Source: JAKZVK01 sp965261065 (GTDB taxonomy: Bacteria; Acidobacteriota; Terriglobia; Bryobacterales; UBA6623). Taken from it: a stretch of 64,000 bases of DNA. This document shows, piece after piece, positions 40,094-49,236 of this stretch; within the stretch, counting starts at the first letter, position 1; every line of letters starts with the position of its first letter. A program made the position numbers and the translations under genes. The DNA is taken from the NCBI GenBank assembly GCA_965261065.1, contig OZ253444.1, positions 6,696,001 to 6,760,000 on the forward strand. Reading direction: 5' to 3'. The notes under the pieces are model-generated. The model made no database searches. It had not been told where the DNA came from and was given only the letters and a program-made list of their open reading frames with translations.

Positions 40094-41683
40094 TTAGTGG
40101 GCGTGTCCGTGCGCGGGCACTTGAGTCGACATAGATGCAAGGCGAACCAGGTAAGCCCCGCGCGTGACGACACGCTCACCGAGTGCGACTCCGGCCGTCA
40201 CTTGCACTCTGCCGCCCTGGCGTTCGCCCAGCGTTACGGGACGCCGCTCGAACGACTCGCCGCCCGTTTGCACGAACACAATGGGCCGCCCGCCATCATC
40301 GACGAGAGCCGATTCAGAAATCGTCGGTGCTTCGTTGGCTGTGGAGTGAAAGAGCCGCATCGAAATCGCCTGCCCAACAGCCAAGCGCCGGCTCCGATTA
40401 TCCATTTCGTAGATGACTTTCACCGTTCGCGATCGCGGATCGACAAAGTTTGCAACAGAGACCAACCGGCCGACTTGCATGGGTTGTTCGAGACCCGGCA
40501 CAACGATCTCTGCCCCGGCCGGCCGCCGCAGTGCAGCAGCGGCGGCCTCGGGGACCTCGCCGACGACGTAAACCCTGTCCACCGCAACGACTTCGAGCAA
40601 CGTCTCGCCATCCTCGACATGGGCGCCATTGGTCGTATTTACGCTCGCTACGACGCCGCTGAGCGGCGAACGCACCTGGAAGGTTGTGCGGCCGTCTTCT
40701 TGGTGCTCCGCCTGGCGGGTTTCTTCGTAGTGCTTCAGTCGTGCTTGCGCCGCCTTGAGTTGGGCCGCGACGACGGCTTCGTTTGCTTTCGTCTCATTCA
40801 CGCGGCGAGTCGGGATCGCCCCCGCGTCGAGCAGCCTCCCCAAGCACCTGCGTTCTTGCCGCGCGAAATTGATCTTCACCCGAGCTTCCTCGCCAGCGAG
40901 TTCGAGAGAAGGAAGGTCGGAGGGTGTGCTGGTCGGAGGAACAATGGCCGCCACCCCTTGGCCGCTCTCGACGTTTGTGCCGATTACCGGCAGCCGGACG
41001 CCCGTCGATAATCGACCTCCGACCGGTGCTGTTATGGCGATCCGGCCGCCGCTGCGCGGTTGGACCTTGGCCGGCACGGTGAGACTTTCACGCATCGTTG
41101 CGGTTCCGACCACCTGCGTGGCGAAATCGAGCGCCCACTGCTGTTCCTTTAGAAATGAGATCTCTTCGCCCTGAGAGTGATCCTCGCCCTCACTGCCATC
41201 GTGCGGGTGCTCGTGATTGTCGCCTTCGTGGGGATGAGCATGCTCGTGGTCTTCGGCGTGCTCCGTTCCCGCGACCTCGACCGGCCCGAGGCGGTGCATG
41301 TCGTCAACGGCCGCCGACTCAACGTGGATCGTCATTGCGGGCGAGCCGGCCCGAGTCGGTGTGACGTTGACGCCGAAGATGCCCGGACGCGATGGGCCGT
41401 CTTCCGAAAACGTCTCCGTCTGGCCTCCCCCAGAGGCCAGTTCCACGACGGCACGGCCCTCCATCAGAGGCTTGAATGTCTGCAAGTCGGTCAGGTGGAT
41501 GGCGAACCGGGAGGTTTCACCGGCACGGAGCGGCGGGTATTCCATAAAGAGCTCGGACTTCTCCGTCCACCGCGTAACCGCGATGGGTTCTGGCTCTTCC
41601 GGTTCAGCCTGCCTATCCGTGGCCTCTGGCTTTCCGCCACACGCCCAAAACAGCAAGAATACGATTAGAAAAAGTTTCTTCAC
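40094..41683 (-). CDS. RND efflux periplasmic adaptor (CzcB/CusB-like) with His-rich linker
   Basis: 529 aa. GTG start at 41683 overlaps the czcC stop in a GTGA arrangement, showing translational coupling. The N-terminus is lipoprotein-like (LFLIVFLLFWACGG). Residues 40-135 form an extra N-terminal beta domain. A His/Glu-rich linker follows (EHAEDHEHAHPHEGDNHEHPHDG), a likely metal trap. Then come the membrane-fusion barrel and hairpin (APVGGRLSTGV; RSPLSGVVASVNTTNGAHVEDGETLLEVV). The protein ends HGHAH. It would link the inner-membrane pump to the outer-membrane channel. Confidence 0.88.
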   Translation of the reverse strand: MKKLFLIVFLLFWACGGKPEATDRQAEPEEPEPIAVTRWTEKSELFMEYPPLRAGETSRFAIHLTDLQTFKPLMEGRAVVELASGGGQTETFSEDGPSRPGIFGVNVTPTRAGSPAMTIHVESAAVDDMHRLGPVEVAGTEHAEDHEHAHPHEGDNHEHPHDGSEGEDHSQGEEISFLKEQQWALDFATQVVGTATMRESLTVPAKVQPRSGGRIAITAPVGGRLSTGVRLPVIGTNVESGQGVAAIVPPTSTPSDLPSLELAGEEARVKINFARQERRCLGRLLDAGAIPTRRVNETKANEAVVAAQLKAAQARLKHYEETRQAEHQEDGRTTFQVRSPLSGVVASVNTTNGAHVEDGETLLEVVAVDRVYVVGEVPEAAAAALRRPAGAEIVVPGLEQPMQVGRLVSVANFVDPRSRTVKVIYEMDNRSRRLAVGQAISMRLFHSTANEAPTISESALVDDGGRPIVFVQTGGESFERRPVTLGERQGGRVQVTAGVALGERVVTRGAYLVRLASMSTQVPAHGHAH

Positions 41684-42060
41684 AGCAGCACCTCTTTGTC
41701 CATCGCCCGGTCAAACTCCACTTCCGCGAGTTTGGCGGCGGCCTGCAATTCCAATGACCGCAGGCGTGCCTGTTGCGCCACTCGATAGGAATCCAGCAGT
41801 TCGAGGATGCCTAACTCGCCTTCTTGATAGCCGATATCTGCGATCTCGCGCAGCTCTTCGGCCCGCCCCCGCGACTGTTCTCGGTAGCTCTCGGCAATCT
41901 CGCGCCGCAGACGCAGAGAATCAAAAGCGCCCCGGACTTCCGCCAGAATTTGGCTTTCGAGAACCTGACGGCGGGCCCGGGTCCGTGCCGCCTCGGCTTC
42001 CGCGAACTGCTTTTCAACTTGCCCTTTGTTGAAGAGAGGCAGATCGATGGAGACATCCAT
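41680..42060 (-). pseudogene. czcC-like outer-membrane efflux gene, 3' fragment
   Basis: C-terminal about 126 residues of the outer-membrane factor whose 5' part is at 45786-46652. It begins at VSIDLPLFNKGQVEKQFAEAEAARTRARRQ and ends in the long helical hairpin (ELGILELLDSYRVAQQARLRSLELQAAAKLAEVEFDRA). The ATG at 42060 comes from the inserted element and has no good ribosome site. The intervening 3.7 kb is nested IS DNA. Confidence 0.88.
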
Positions 42061-42653
42061 GATAGGTATCTGTCAAGGATGGACGCAGTCATCCGAATCC
42101 TCCCGTCAGCGGGGGCGTTGTCTTCAGCAGTGACGCTTCGCAGCCCGAGCGTTTTTGCGAATCAAGTCGCAAGGTCAACGAGTCACGTGACCAGACATCC
42201 ATGTGCGCGCATCGGGTCGCCCCACCGTACCGGCCGGGGGACCGTCGCGGAAGATTCAGTTTGGGTTTTCAGGCCCGCCGGCCTCGAAACAGAGATACGG
42301 ACGCATCAGAAATTTCCCAGGAAACTCCCAGCAAACTCCTTCGCGTAGTCCCCAACAGGCGAGGACCGGCGGGCCGCTCGTGACACCGCACAGCGTCGAT
42401 GAAACTCTTCGTTTCTCCTTTTAACAGAAAAAAAGCAAATTCTCCTCGTTACGCCTCGGCCGCAACCCGCGGCACGAACGCGCGGCCACTGGTGTCCACG
42501 GCTCGCAGATACGCCACCAACTTGCGCGCCACGGCCAACGTCGCGCGATTGCGAGACCCGCGCGTCAACTCCCGCTCATGGACGTCGTGCAGTTGCGGGT
42601 TCCAGCGCGGCGCGAGTTTCGCCGCCTCGATCAGCACCCGCTGCAAATGCTTG
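42052..42653 (-). repeat. Tandem-duplicated 3' part of IS110, outer copy
   Basis: Repeats 44281-44880 almost perfectly, at an offset of 2229/2228 bp. The differences I noted are one extra A in an A-run and one T/C change. It encodes the last 65 or so residues of the IS110 transposase (NKHLQRVLIEAAKLAPRWNP...) plus the 3' non-coding tail. It is cut at 42653 by the ISNCY/IS1202-like insertion and continues for 16 bp at 44269-44284. Confidence 0.9.
42637..42653 (+). repeat. 17-bp target duplication, left side
   Basis: CCCGCTGCAAATGCTTG, exactly repeated at 44252-44268 across the ISNCY/IS1202-like element. The original sequence is also present in the uninterrupted IS110 copy at 44865-44881, confirming it as the target. 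Confidence 0.93.
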
Positions 42654-44251
42654 TGTTGAAGCCCAATGATAATGTCCCCTTGAGCGCCCAATAGAAATGT
42701 CCCCTACTCTGAGGCTCCGAAGGAGGAGCCGAGAGTGGGAAGGACATGGATGAGTGCCAAGGAGTTGAGGCGCGGCGAAGTGCTGAGCCGAGTGAAACGA
42801 GGGGAACTGAAGTTGACCGAAGCCGCCGAGCTGCTGGAGGTCAGCTACCGCCATGCGAAGCGTCTGAAGAAGCGTTACCGTGCGGGCGGGGCCAAGGCTT
42901 TGGTGCACGGTAACGTCGGCCGTGCTTCGAACCGAGCCGATCAGAAGCGACGCCAGCAGGTTCTCGAGTTGGTGCGCGAGAACTATGCGGGCGAGGGGCA
43001 CGAGCGCTTCGGGCCGACGCTGGCGTCGGAACATCTGGCAGCCGACCACGGCCTGGAAGTGCCGCGCGAAACACTGCGGCGCTGGATGCTCGCCGCGGGT
43101 CTGTGGAGCCGCCGTCGCAAGCGCCAACCGCATCGCACCCGGCGCCAACGCAAAGCGCACTTCGGCGAGCTGATTCAACTCGACGGTTCGCACCACCACT
43201 GACTGGAAGAACGCGGCCCGAAAGCCTGTCTGATGAACTTCGTCGATGACGCGACCGGTGTGGCGCTGTGCCGTTTCTCGAACCAGGAAACGACCTGGGC
43301 CGCGGCCGATCTGCTCGCAGCCTGGGTACGTCAACACGGCGTTCCCAAGGCGTTGTACTGCGACTGGAAAAACGTCTACCAGCGCCAGCCGACGTCGCGG
43401 GAAGCGCTGGCAGGCATCAAGCCCGAGACGCAGTTCGGGCGCATGTGTGCCAAGCTCGGCATTACGATCATGGCGGCTTCCTCGCCGCAAGCCAAGGGCC
43501 GAGTGGAGCGCCATCACGGCACGCACCAAGACCGCCTGATCAAGAAGATGCGGCTGCGCGGGATCGTCGAGTACGAGGCGGCGAACCGTTATCTCGACGA
43601 GGAGTACCTGGCCGAGCACAACGAGCGCTTCGCCTGTGAGCCGGCGGCGGCAGCGGACTTTCACCAGGCGCTCCCCCGCGGCACCGAGCTGCGAGGCGTG
43701 TTCTGTTGCGAGTACGAACGGGTGGTGAGCAACGACCGGGTGGTGCGGTTTGAGAATCGTTGTTTGCAGTTGAAGCCGAAACGCAACCAGGGCGTGGGGG
43801 CGGGGGCACGGGTGACGGTCCAACAGTGGCGCGATGAGAGCTTGCAGGTGAGGTTTGACGGGCACGAGATCGAGCACGACGTGATCGCCACGACGACGCC
43901 ACAGCTGCGGACGAAGCCAGCACCACAGCAGCGTCCGGGGGGCGGGCGCAAGCCGGCGGCGGACCACCCCTGGCGGCGAGCTGTGTTACGGAAAAAACGG
44001 GCTGCGAATACATAAGAGGGCTGTGGAAATGCCGGGTCGGATGGAAAGCGTGGAAAATCTCTCGAGGCAGCAGTACCGGGTTCGAGGAGCGGTGGATGGT
44101 TTTCCACCCTTCCCACCGCCCCTTGGAAATCGCTACGCGATTCCCACAGTTCCACAGCCCCGACGACGACGATATCTCTCCTACGAACAAGAAACACAAG
44201 GGGACACTTCTATCGAGCTACCGAGGGGGACATTTCTATTGGGCGTTGACA
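42654..44251 (+). mobile_element. ISNCY/IS1202-like insertion sequence, right copy
   Basis: 1598 bp. Ends TGTTGAAGCCCAATGATAAT (left) and TGTCAACGCCCAATAGAAAT (right, read inward) match at about 19 of 26 positions and give TGT...ACA termini. Flanked by a 17-bp direct duplication, a length reported for the ISTde1 subgroup of the IS1202 family. It is inserted in the tandem-duplicated tail of an IS110 element that itself interrupts czcC. The same element lies at the left edge of the window in the opposite orientation. Confidence 0.92.
42735..44015 (+). pseudogene. ISNCY/IS1202-like transposase with an internal TGA
   Basis: GTG start at 42735. The first 155 codons hold the helix-turn-helix and reach the first catalytic Asp in LIQLDGSHHH. 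The next codon is TGA (43200-43202) where the left-edge copy has TGG. The frame then stays open in phase to 44015 with the second Asp (LYCDWKNVY) and Glu (GRVERHHG). A single G-to-A change therefore splits the catalytic triad. Unless TGA is read through, this copy depends on transposase from elsewhere. Confidence 0.9.
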
Positions 44252-44268
44252 CCCGCTGCAAATGCTTG
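44252..44268 (+). repeat. 17-bp target duplication, right side
   Basis: CCCGCTGCAAATGCTTG, the partner of 42637-42653. It is followed by 16 more bases of IS110 coding sequence before the duplication joint at GACA (44281-44284). Confidence 0.93.
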
Positions 44269-44280
44269 TTGCGCTGCTTC

Positions 44281-45795
44281 GACATCCATGATAGGTATCT
44301 GTCAAGGATGGACGCAGTCATCCGAATCCTCCCGTCAGCGGGGGCGTTGTCTTCAGCAGTGACGCTTCGCAGCCCGAGCGTTTTTGCGAATCAAGTCGCA
44401 AGGTCAACGAGTCACGTGACCAGACATCCATGTGCGCGCATCGGGTCGCCCCACCGTACCGGCCGGGGGACCGTCGCGGAAGATTCAGTTTGGGTTTTCA
44501 GGCCCGCCGGCCTCGAAACAGAGATACGGACGCATCAGAAATTTCCCAGGAAACTCCCAGCAAACTCCTTCGCGTAGTCCCCAACAGGCGAGGACCGGCG
44601 GGCCGCTCGTGACACCGCACAGCGTCGATGAAACTCTTCGTTTCTCCTTTTAACAGAAAAAAGCAAATTCTCCTCGTTACGCCTCGGCCGCAACCCGCGG
44701 CACGAACGCGCGGCCACTGGTGTCCACGGCCCGCAGATACGCCACCAACTTGCGCGCCACGGCCAACGTCGCGCGATTGCGAGACCCGCGCGTCAACTCC
44801 CGCTCATGGACGTCGTGCAGTTGCGGGTTCCAGCGCGGCGCGAGTTTCGCCGCCTCGATCAGCACCCGCTGCAAATGCTTGTTGCGCTGCTTCGACAGCG
44901 GTCCCCGCTGCGTCTTGCCGGCCGACTCGCGCTGTGCCGAACACAACCCACAGTAACTCACCGCCTGGCCCAGCGAACCGAAGCGCTCGGGCTCGACGGT
45001 CTCCAGCGCCCAGGTCAACGCCGTCACCTCCCCCACGCCGCGAATCGACTGCAGCAACTCGACGCGTTCCCGCAACAGCGGATGGCGCCGCAATCCGCGC
45101 AGTAACTCCTGCTGCAAACGATCGAACATTTCCAGGCTGCCGCGGGTGATGGCGAGCAGCTCGATCACCGACTCGGGCGTGTCGCGCAGGCTGTCGAGAT
45201 AGGAGTAGAAATAGTTGCGCCCGTGCAGCCGCCGGGCATCGTAGGGTTCGCCCACTTCCATCAGTAGCCCGCTGATTTTGTTCTTCATGCGGACGGCTTC
45301 GCCCAGCAGCAGATTGCGATAGCGCAGCACGCGCCGCAACTCGCGCAGGGCAGGCGGCGCCACGTAGCAGCGCGGCAGCAGGTTGCAGCGCAGCAGGTCA
45401 CTGATCTTGGTGGCGTCGAGACGGTCGTTCTTCTTCTTGGCGCAGGCGATGGCCTTGAGCATGGCCGGGTGTGCGACTTGCAGTTCCTGGGCGAAGGGCT
45501 GGAGGTGATCGTAAATCCAGCCGGTAAACAGGGTGGCTTCGAGCGCGCCCACCCAAGGGCGCTCGAGGGCTGACGCCCAAGCGGTCAGGGCGGCGCGAGT
45601 GGCCGCGACCTGACCGCGCTGGACGATCGTTCCGTCCCCGGTTTTGATGCAGAAGCTGATGCTTTTCTTATGGACATCGAGTCCGATGTAGTAGAGTTCT
45701 GGCATGGAATCCTCCTGGGATTGGCTCTGAGCCGACCGCGTGGCCGCTCTCAGCATTTTGCCCCCGGGAGGATTCCTCTTTGCCACTACCTATGC
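44281..45795 (-). mobile_element. IS110-family element inserted in czcC (ends approximate)
   Basis: It contains a complete transposase gene and lies between the two czcC fragments. On the minus strand its upstream end is near 45795, where czcC codons (GPVLSVS) give way. Its tail (44281-44676) is repeated at 42052-42448. The joint between tail and duplicate shares GACA with both parents. Confidence 0.8.
44677..45705 (-). CDS. IS110-family transposase (DEDD), second type
   Basis: 342 aa from ATG 45705, with an excellent AGGAGG six bases upstream. DEDD residues: YYIGLDVHKKSIS (Asp), VGALEATLFTGW (Glu), KKNDRLDATKI (Asp pair). The C-terminal domain starts LLQSIRGVGEVTALTW and contains the predicted Ser in RGPLSKQRNKHLQR. 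It is intact and in the same orientation as czcCBA. The ISNCY/IS1202-like insertion falls just after this Ser region, but in the duplicated partial copy, so this gene is unharmed. Confidence 0.93.
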   Translation of the reverse strand: MPELYYIGLDVHKKSISFCIKTGDGTIVQRGQVAATRAALTAWASALERPWVGALEATLFTGWIYDHLQPFAQELQVAHPAMLKAIACAKKKNDRLDATKISDLLRCNLLPRCYVAPPALRELRRVLRYRNLLLGEAVRMKNKISGLLMEVGEPYDARRLHGRNYFYSYLDSLRDTPESVIELLAITRGSLEMFDRLQQELLRGLRRHPLLRERVELLQSIRGVGEVTALTWALETVEPERFGSLGQAVSYCGLCSAQRESAGKTQRGPLSKQRNKHLQRVLIEAAKLAPRWNPQLHDVHERELTRGSRNRATLAVARKLVAYLRAVDTSGRAFVPRVAAEA

Positions 45796-46652
45796 ATTGA
45801 AACAGAGAGTACCGGACCATTTGCGGTACGATCACCGATTGCAGCCCGCTTGAAGCCACCAGAAACGACCGGGTTCGGGATGCGTAGACGATCCGCCGCC
45901 GCCGTTTCGAGCCGTAGCCGCTCCAGCCTCTCGTTCTCGACTCGATAGTCGCTACGCGCCTCCAGGGCCGAAGCAAGGGCGTCTCCGAGGTCTGGTAGGG
46001 CGTACGTTGGAGCCAGCGTGCCCTGTACAATCAAACCTTCAGCGTTGAAACGCTCTCCGAGAAACCTTGCCAAACCGGCGCGGTACTCTGCAATGAGCGC
46101 TTCGGTGTCGCCGGCTTCGGTTTCTCGCTCGACGGCTTCTCTCTCCGCCCGGAGCCGGTCGAACTTCGATCCCTCGCCTTCTTTCTCGCGCTCGCGCAAG
46201 ATACGGACAAGCTGTTCCAACTCCTCTAGGCTGTCGCGAATGGTTGCCCTCCGATCCTGGGCATAGGCAAGCCGATGGAAAGAGGAACGCAGCCGCGCTT
46301 CAAGTTGGTGCAGCTCGTAATCAGCTTCGGCCTTGGCCGCTGCGACCGCCGACGCTCCGGCTTTCCGCAGCAAGCCGAGCCGCCCGTTCAACGCCAGCGG
46401 CTGCTCGATCAAATAGAAATCCGTCCGTCCTGCCCCTTCGAACGAGGCGTTGGCGGAAGGATTCGGATAGAGCGTCCCGCGCCGCGTTTCGGCGCGCGTC
46501 ACCTCCACCCGAGCCTGTAACTCCCGGAAATGCGGACTCTCTCGAAGAAGTTCAAGCGCCTGTCTCTCCGTGAGCTGTTGCGCGGTAGCTCCCGCAGCCA
46601 AGCAGCCAAGAAAAAGACTCAGGCGCACGCACACAAGTGGCCTCGCAAACAT
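45786..46652 (-). pseudogene. czcC-like outer-membrane efflux gene, 5' fragment
   Basis: N-terminal 285 or so residues of a TolC-type outer-membrane factor. A signal peptide (SLFLGCLAAGATA) is followed by LTERQALELLRESPHFRELQARVEVTRAE and YPNPSANASFEGAGRTDFYLIEQPL, then a long helical hairpin. It is interrupted after GPVLSVS by the IS110 end; the expected continuation SIDLPLFNKGQ is at 42060 and below. Together the fragments would give about 410 residues, a normal size for CzcC. Confidence 0.88.
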
Positions 46653-46714
46653 GGTTCAACCTCGCAGACGGATTCAGAAGCCCGGAAACGGGCACACGAA
46701 ACACTAGGCGGGGT

Positions 46715-47134
46715 TCAGGCGGGCGGGGCTCGGGGGATGAGACAAACAGAAAACGGTGGATCGTGGATACTCGGACGTTCTCGCGCTGCGGGCTCAACGA
46801 ACGGTGTAGGCGTATCGATCAACGGGCACGCCAGAACGATCACGTACTGGATCGGGGGTTTGGGATTCTCGGAGTGGAAGAAAGAGATCGCAACTGCACT
46901 CTCGTTCTCATTTGCCGCTTCGATCTCGGATCTGTTCTCCCTGTGGGAACGCTCCGGATGGGGAGACAGGTGGGTGTGCGCGCCAAGCCCGTGCCGATGC
47001 TTCGACGTCACATGCTCGATTGCGTGACCGTTCTCGTGAACGTGAAACAGTGGGGCTTGCTGCAAAGCGAGCAACAGTATCGGACACAAGACAATCGCAA
47101 CCAGAGCACGCACTGACTTCCATTGTAAGCACAA
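46715..47134 (-). CDS. Small His-rich exported protein at the head of the efflux operon
   Basis: Up to 139 aa. A hydrophobic N-terminal segment (ALVAIVLCPILLLALQQAP) precedes HVHENGHAIEHVTSKHRHGLGAHTHLSPHPERSH, which carries nine His in about 40 residues. The C-terminus ends PRAPPA. The start is uncertain: TTG 47134 or GTG 47113. It lies 62 bp upstream of czcC on the same strand. Position, export signal and His content suggest a periplasmic metal-binding accessory. No family name is certain. Confidence 0.6.
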   Translation of the reverse strand: MCLQWKSVRALVAIVLCPILLLALQQAPLFHVHENGHAIEHVTSKHRHGLGAHTHLSPHPERSHRENRSEIEAANENESAVAISFFHSENPKPPIQYVIVLACPLIDTPTPFVEPAARERPSIHDPPFSVCLIPRAPPA

Positions 47135-48205
47135 ATGGCTGTGGTCTGCGAGTTGCGCGGCCGTTCGAACTGACCCACTAGCAAATTGAGACCGGCGGGC
47201 TTCGTTACACTGGTGGCCGGGAGAATCGTCACACGATGAATCGGAGACGCTTTCTGCAAGGTTCCGCGGCCGGGCTTGCCGCGACGGGCGCGACGCGCAA
47301 GCAGCAACTGCTGGCCGCGCTGGCTCCGGCTACGAGCGGGACGGCCGCCGGCGTGCTGCCGGCGTTGGCGTTTCAGGGTGTCTCGAGCGGGTTGCGGATC
47401 ACCGACGTCGAGGTCGTCTACCCGCGCCCGAAAAGCCCGGAGAATTTTTGGGGTTGGCTGCAAAACACCATCATCGCCAACCCCATGTCGATCTATCCCA
47501 AGTACAAGCAGAAGCGAGCGTCGTGGCGCTCGGACAAGATGCGCGCGATCTGGGTGCGCATCTCGACCAACAAGGGCGTCGTCGGATACGGCAAGGGCGA
47601 AGGCGGCGGGGCATCGCGATTCATCATCGAGGAGCACTTCAAGGGGCTGCTGCTGGGCGAAGACCCGCTCGACGTCGAACGGCTGTGGGACGTGCTGTTT
47701 CGCTCGTCGCTGCCCTACGGGCGCAAGGGCGTGGCGATCATGGCGATCAGCGCCGTCGACCTGGCGTTGTGGGACATCATCGGCAAGGCGCACGGCGAGC
47801 CGGTCTACAAGCTGCTGGGCGGCAAAACGAAGGACAAGATTCCCACCTATGCCACCGGCAACGACTTCGAGCTGTATCCGCGCTTCGGGTATCAAGGCGT
47901 GAAGCTGGCTATGCCGTACGGTCCGGCGGACGGCGTCACCGGGATGAAGAAGAACGTGGATCTGGTGCGGCGGGCGCGGGAGACGATCGGCCCCGACATG
48001 ATGCTGATGCTCGACTGCTACATGGCCTGGGACGTGGCCTACACAATCGACATGGCGCGGCGGCTCGAGCGCTACGAGGTGTACTGGATCGAGGAGTCGC
48101 TGCCGCCGGACGACTACCGCGGCTATGGCGAGATCAATCGCGAGATCCGCTCGACGCTGATCGCGACCGGCGAACATGAGTACACGCGCTGGGGGTTTCA
48201 GGAAT

Positions 48206-49236
48206 GCCTGGTATCCACTTGACTCAGGTGACCCCAACATCTTGTAGTTGGGCTCACAGCGTCTTAGCGTCCCAATCGGCGACGATCGAGCGGTACGGCG
48301 TCGGCTCCACCGCCATGGCCTGCTGCACAAGGCGGTAGAAGAGCTTGCCCCGACTGCGTGATCTGCGCCGATTGAAGCGGAACACGAACTCGTCGAGATA
48401 GTAGTCCAGATGCTCGTGGCTGACCGCCCCCTGATGCGTGCCCAGCATCCAGCGCTTGAGTAGCGAGATCGCCAAGTGCACCCTCGGCAGTAGCTGCGAG
48501 GCCTGCTCGCGGCGGTTGTTAATCGAGATGATACGACGCTGGTAGTCCTTCTTCTTGAGCGGATCGTAGCCCGACCAGTTGTCGGTAACAACCACGCTGC
48601 CCGGCTCGACCGACTCCTCGACGAAGGGCATCAAACTGGCCGCCGAGGCGTTCTGAACGCGCTGCATGCGGATGCGCCCCAGCCCGGTGCCTCTCTCTTC
48701 CGCGGCGACTGCAATCAACGCTTTACGCTCGGTCTGCCGGCCGATTACCCCTTCTTCTTCAGCGCCCCAGTAGGTCTCATCGACCTCGACGAGGCCCGTC
48801 AATCGCTCCCGCCCCGGGCGCACCATCGCTCGCCTCAGCTTGTGCATCCAAGGCCAGGCGGTTTGGTAACTGCCCAGTCCCAGAACGCGCTGTAGACCCA
48901 GGGCGCTGGCCCCATTCTTCTGCGTGGTGATGGTCCACATCGCCCGGAACCACAGCCGCAGCGGCTTGCGTGTGTCTTGAAAGATCGTGCCGGCGGTGAC
49001 GGAGGTTTGCCGCCCGCAGCGAGCGCATTCGAACCACACTTTGCGCACCGGCCAAGCGCGCTCATGCCCACACCTTGGACAGCGGAAACCCTCTGGCCAG
49101 CGCAAGGCGAACAGATAGTCGCGGCAAGCCTCCTCGCTCGCAAAGTGAGACTCGAATTCGAGTTGGTCGCGCGGGTAATCTTCCACCAGGCCCTACACTA
49201 CATCTTGGGGTCACCTGAGTCAAGTGGATATCCAGC
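48206..49236 (-). mobile_element. IS1595-family element
   Basis: 1031 bp with inverted ends GCCTGGTATCCACTTGACTC and GCTGGATATCCACTTGACTC (read inward). Flanked by an exact 8-bp duplication TCAGGAAT (48198-48205 and 49237-49244), the size expected for this family. The insertion is clean, with no loss of the host gene. Confidence 0.95.
48254..49186 (-). CDS. IS1595-family (ISXO2-like) transposase
   Basis: 310 aa. An N-terminal zinc ribbon (FRCPRCGHERAW...ECARCGRQTSVTAGTIF) precedes the ISXO2-type catalytic domain. First Asp in GLVEVDETYWGA, second in VVVTDNWSGYD, and the terminal acidic region in HLDYYLDEFVFRFNRR. The frame is intact, encoded opposite to the interrupted host gene. Confidence 0.93.
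   Translation of the reverse strand: MEDYPRDQLEFESHFASEEACRDYLFALRWPEGFRCPRCGHERAWPVRKVWFECARCGRQTSVTAGTIFQDTRKPLRLWFRAMWTITTQKNGASALGLQRVLGLGSYQTAWPWMHKLRRAMVRPGRERLTGLVEVDETYWGAEEEGVIGRQTERKALIAVAAEERGTGLGRIRMQRVQNASAASLMPFVEESVEPGSVVVTDNWSGYDPLKKKDYQRRIISINNRREQASQLLPRVHLAISLLKRWMLGTHQGAVSHEHLDYYLDEFVFRFNRRRSRSRGKLFYRLVQQAMAVEPTPYRSIVADWDAKTL

Noticed and set aside
47008..48591. Long minus-strand frame opposite the dehydratase
   Set aside because: It spans the host gene and the IS junction, is rich in Arg/His, and has no family features; it is a high-GC shadow.
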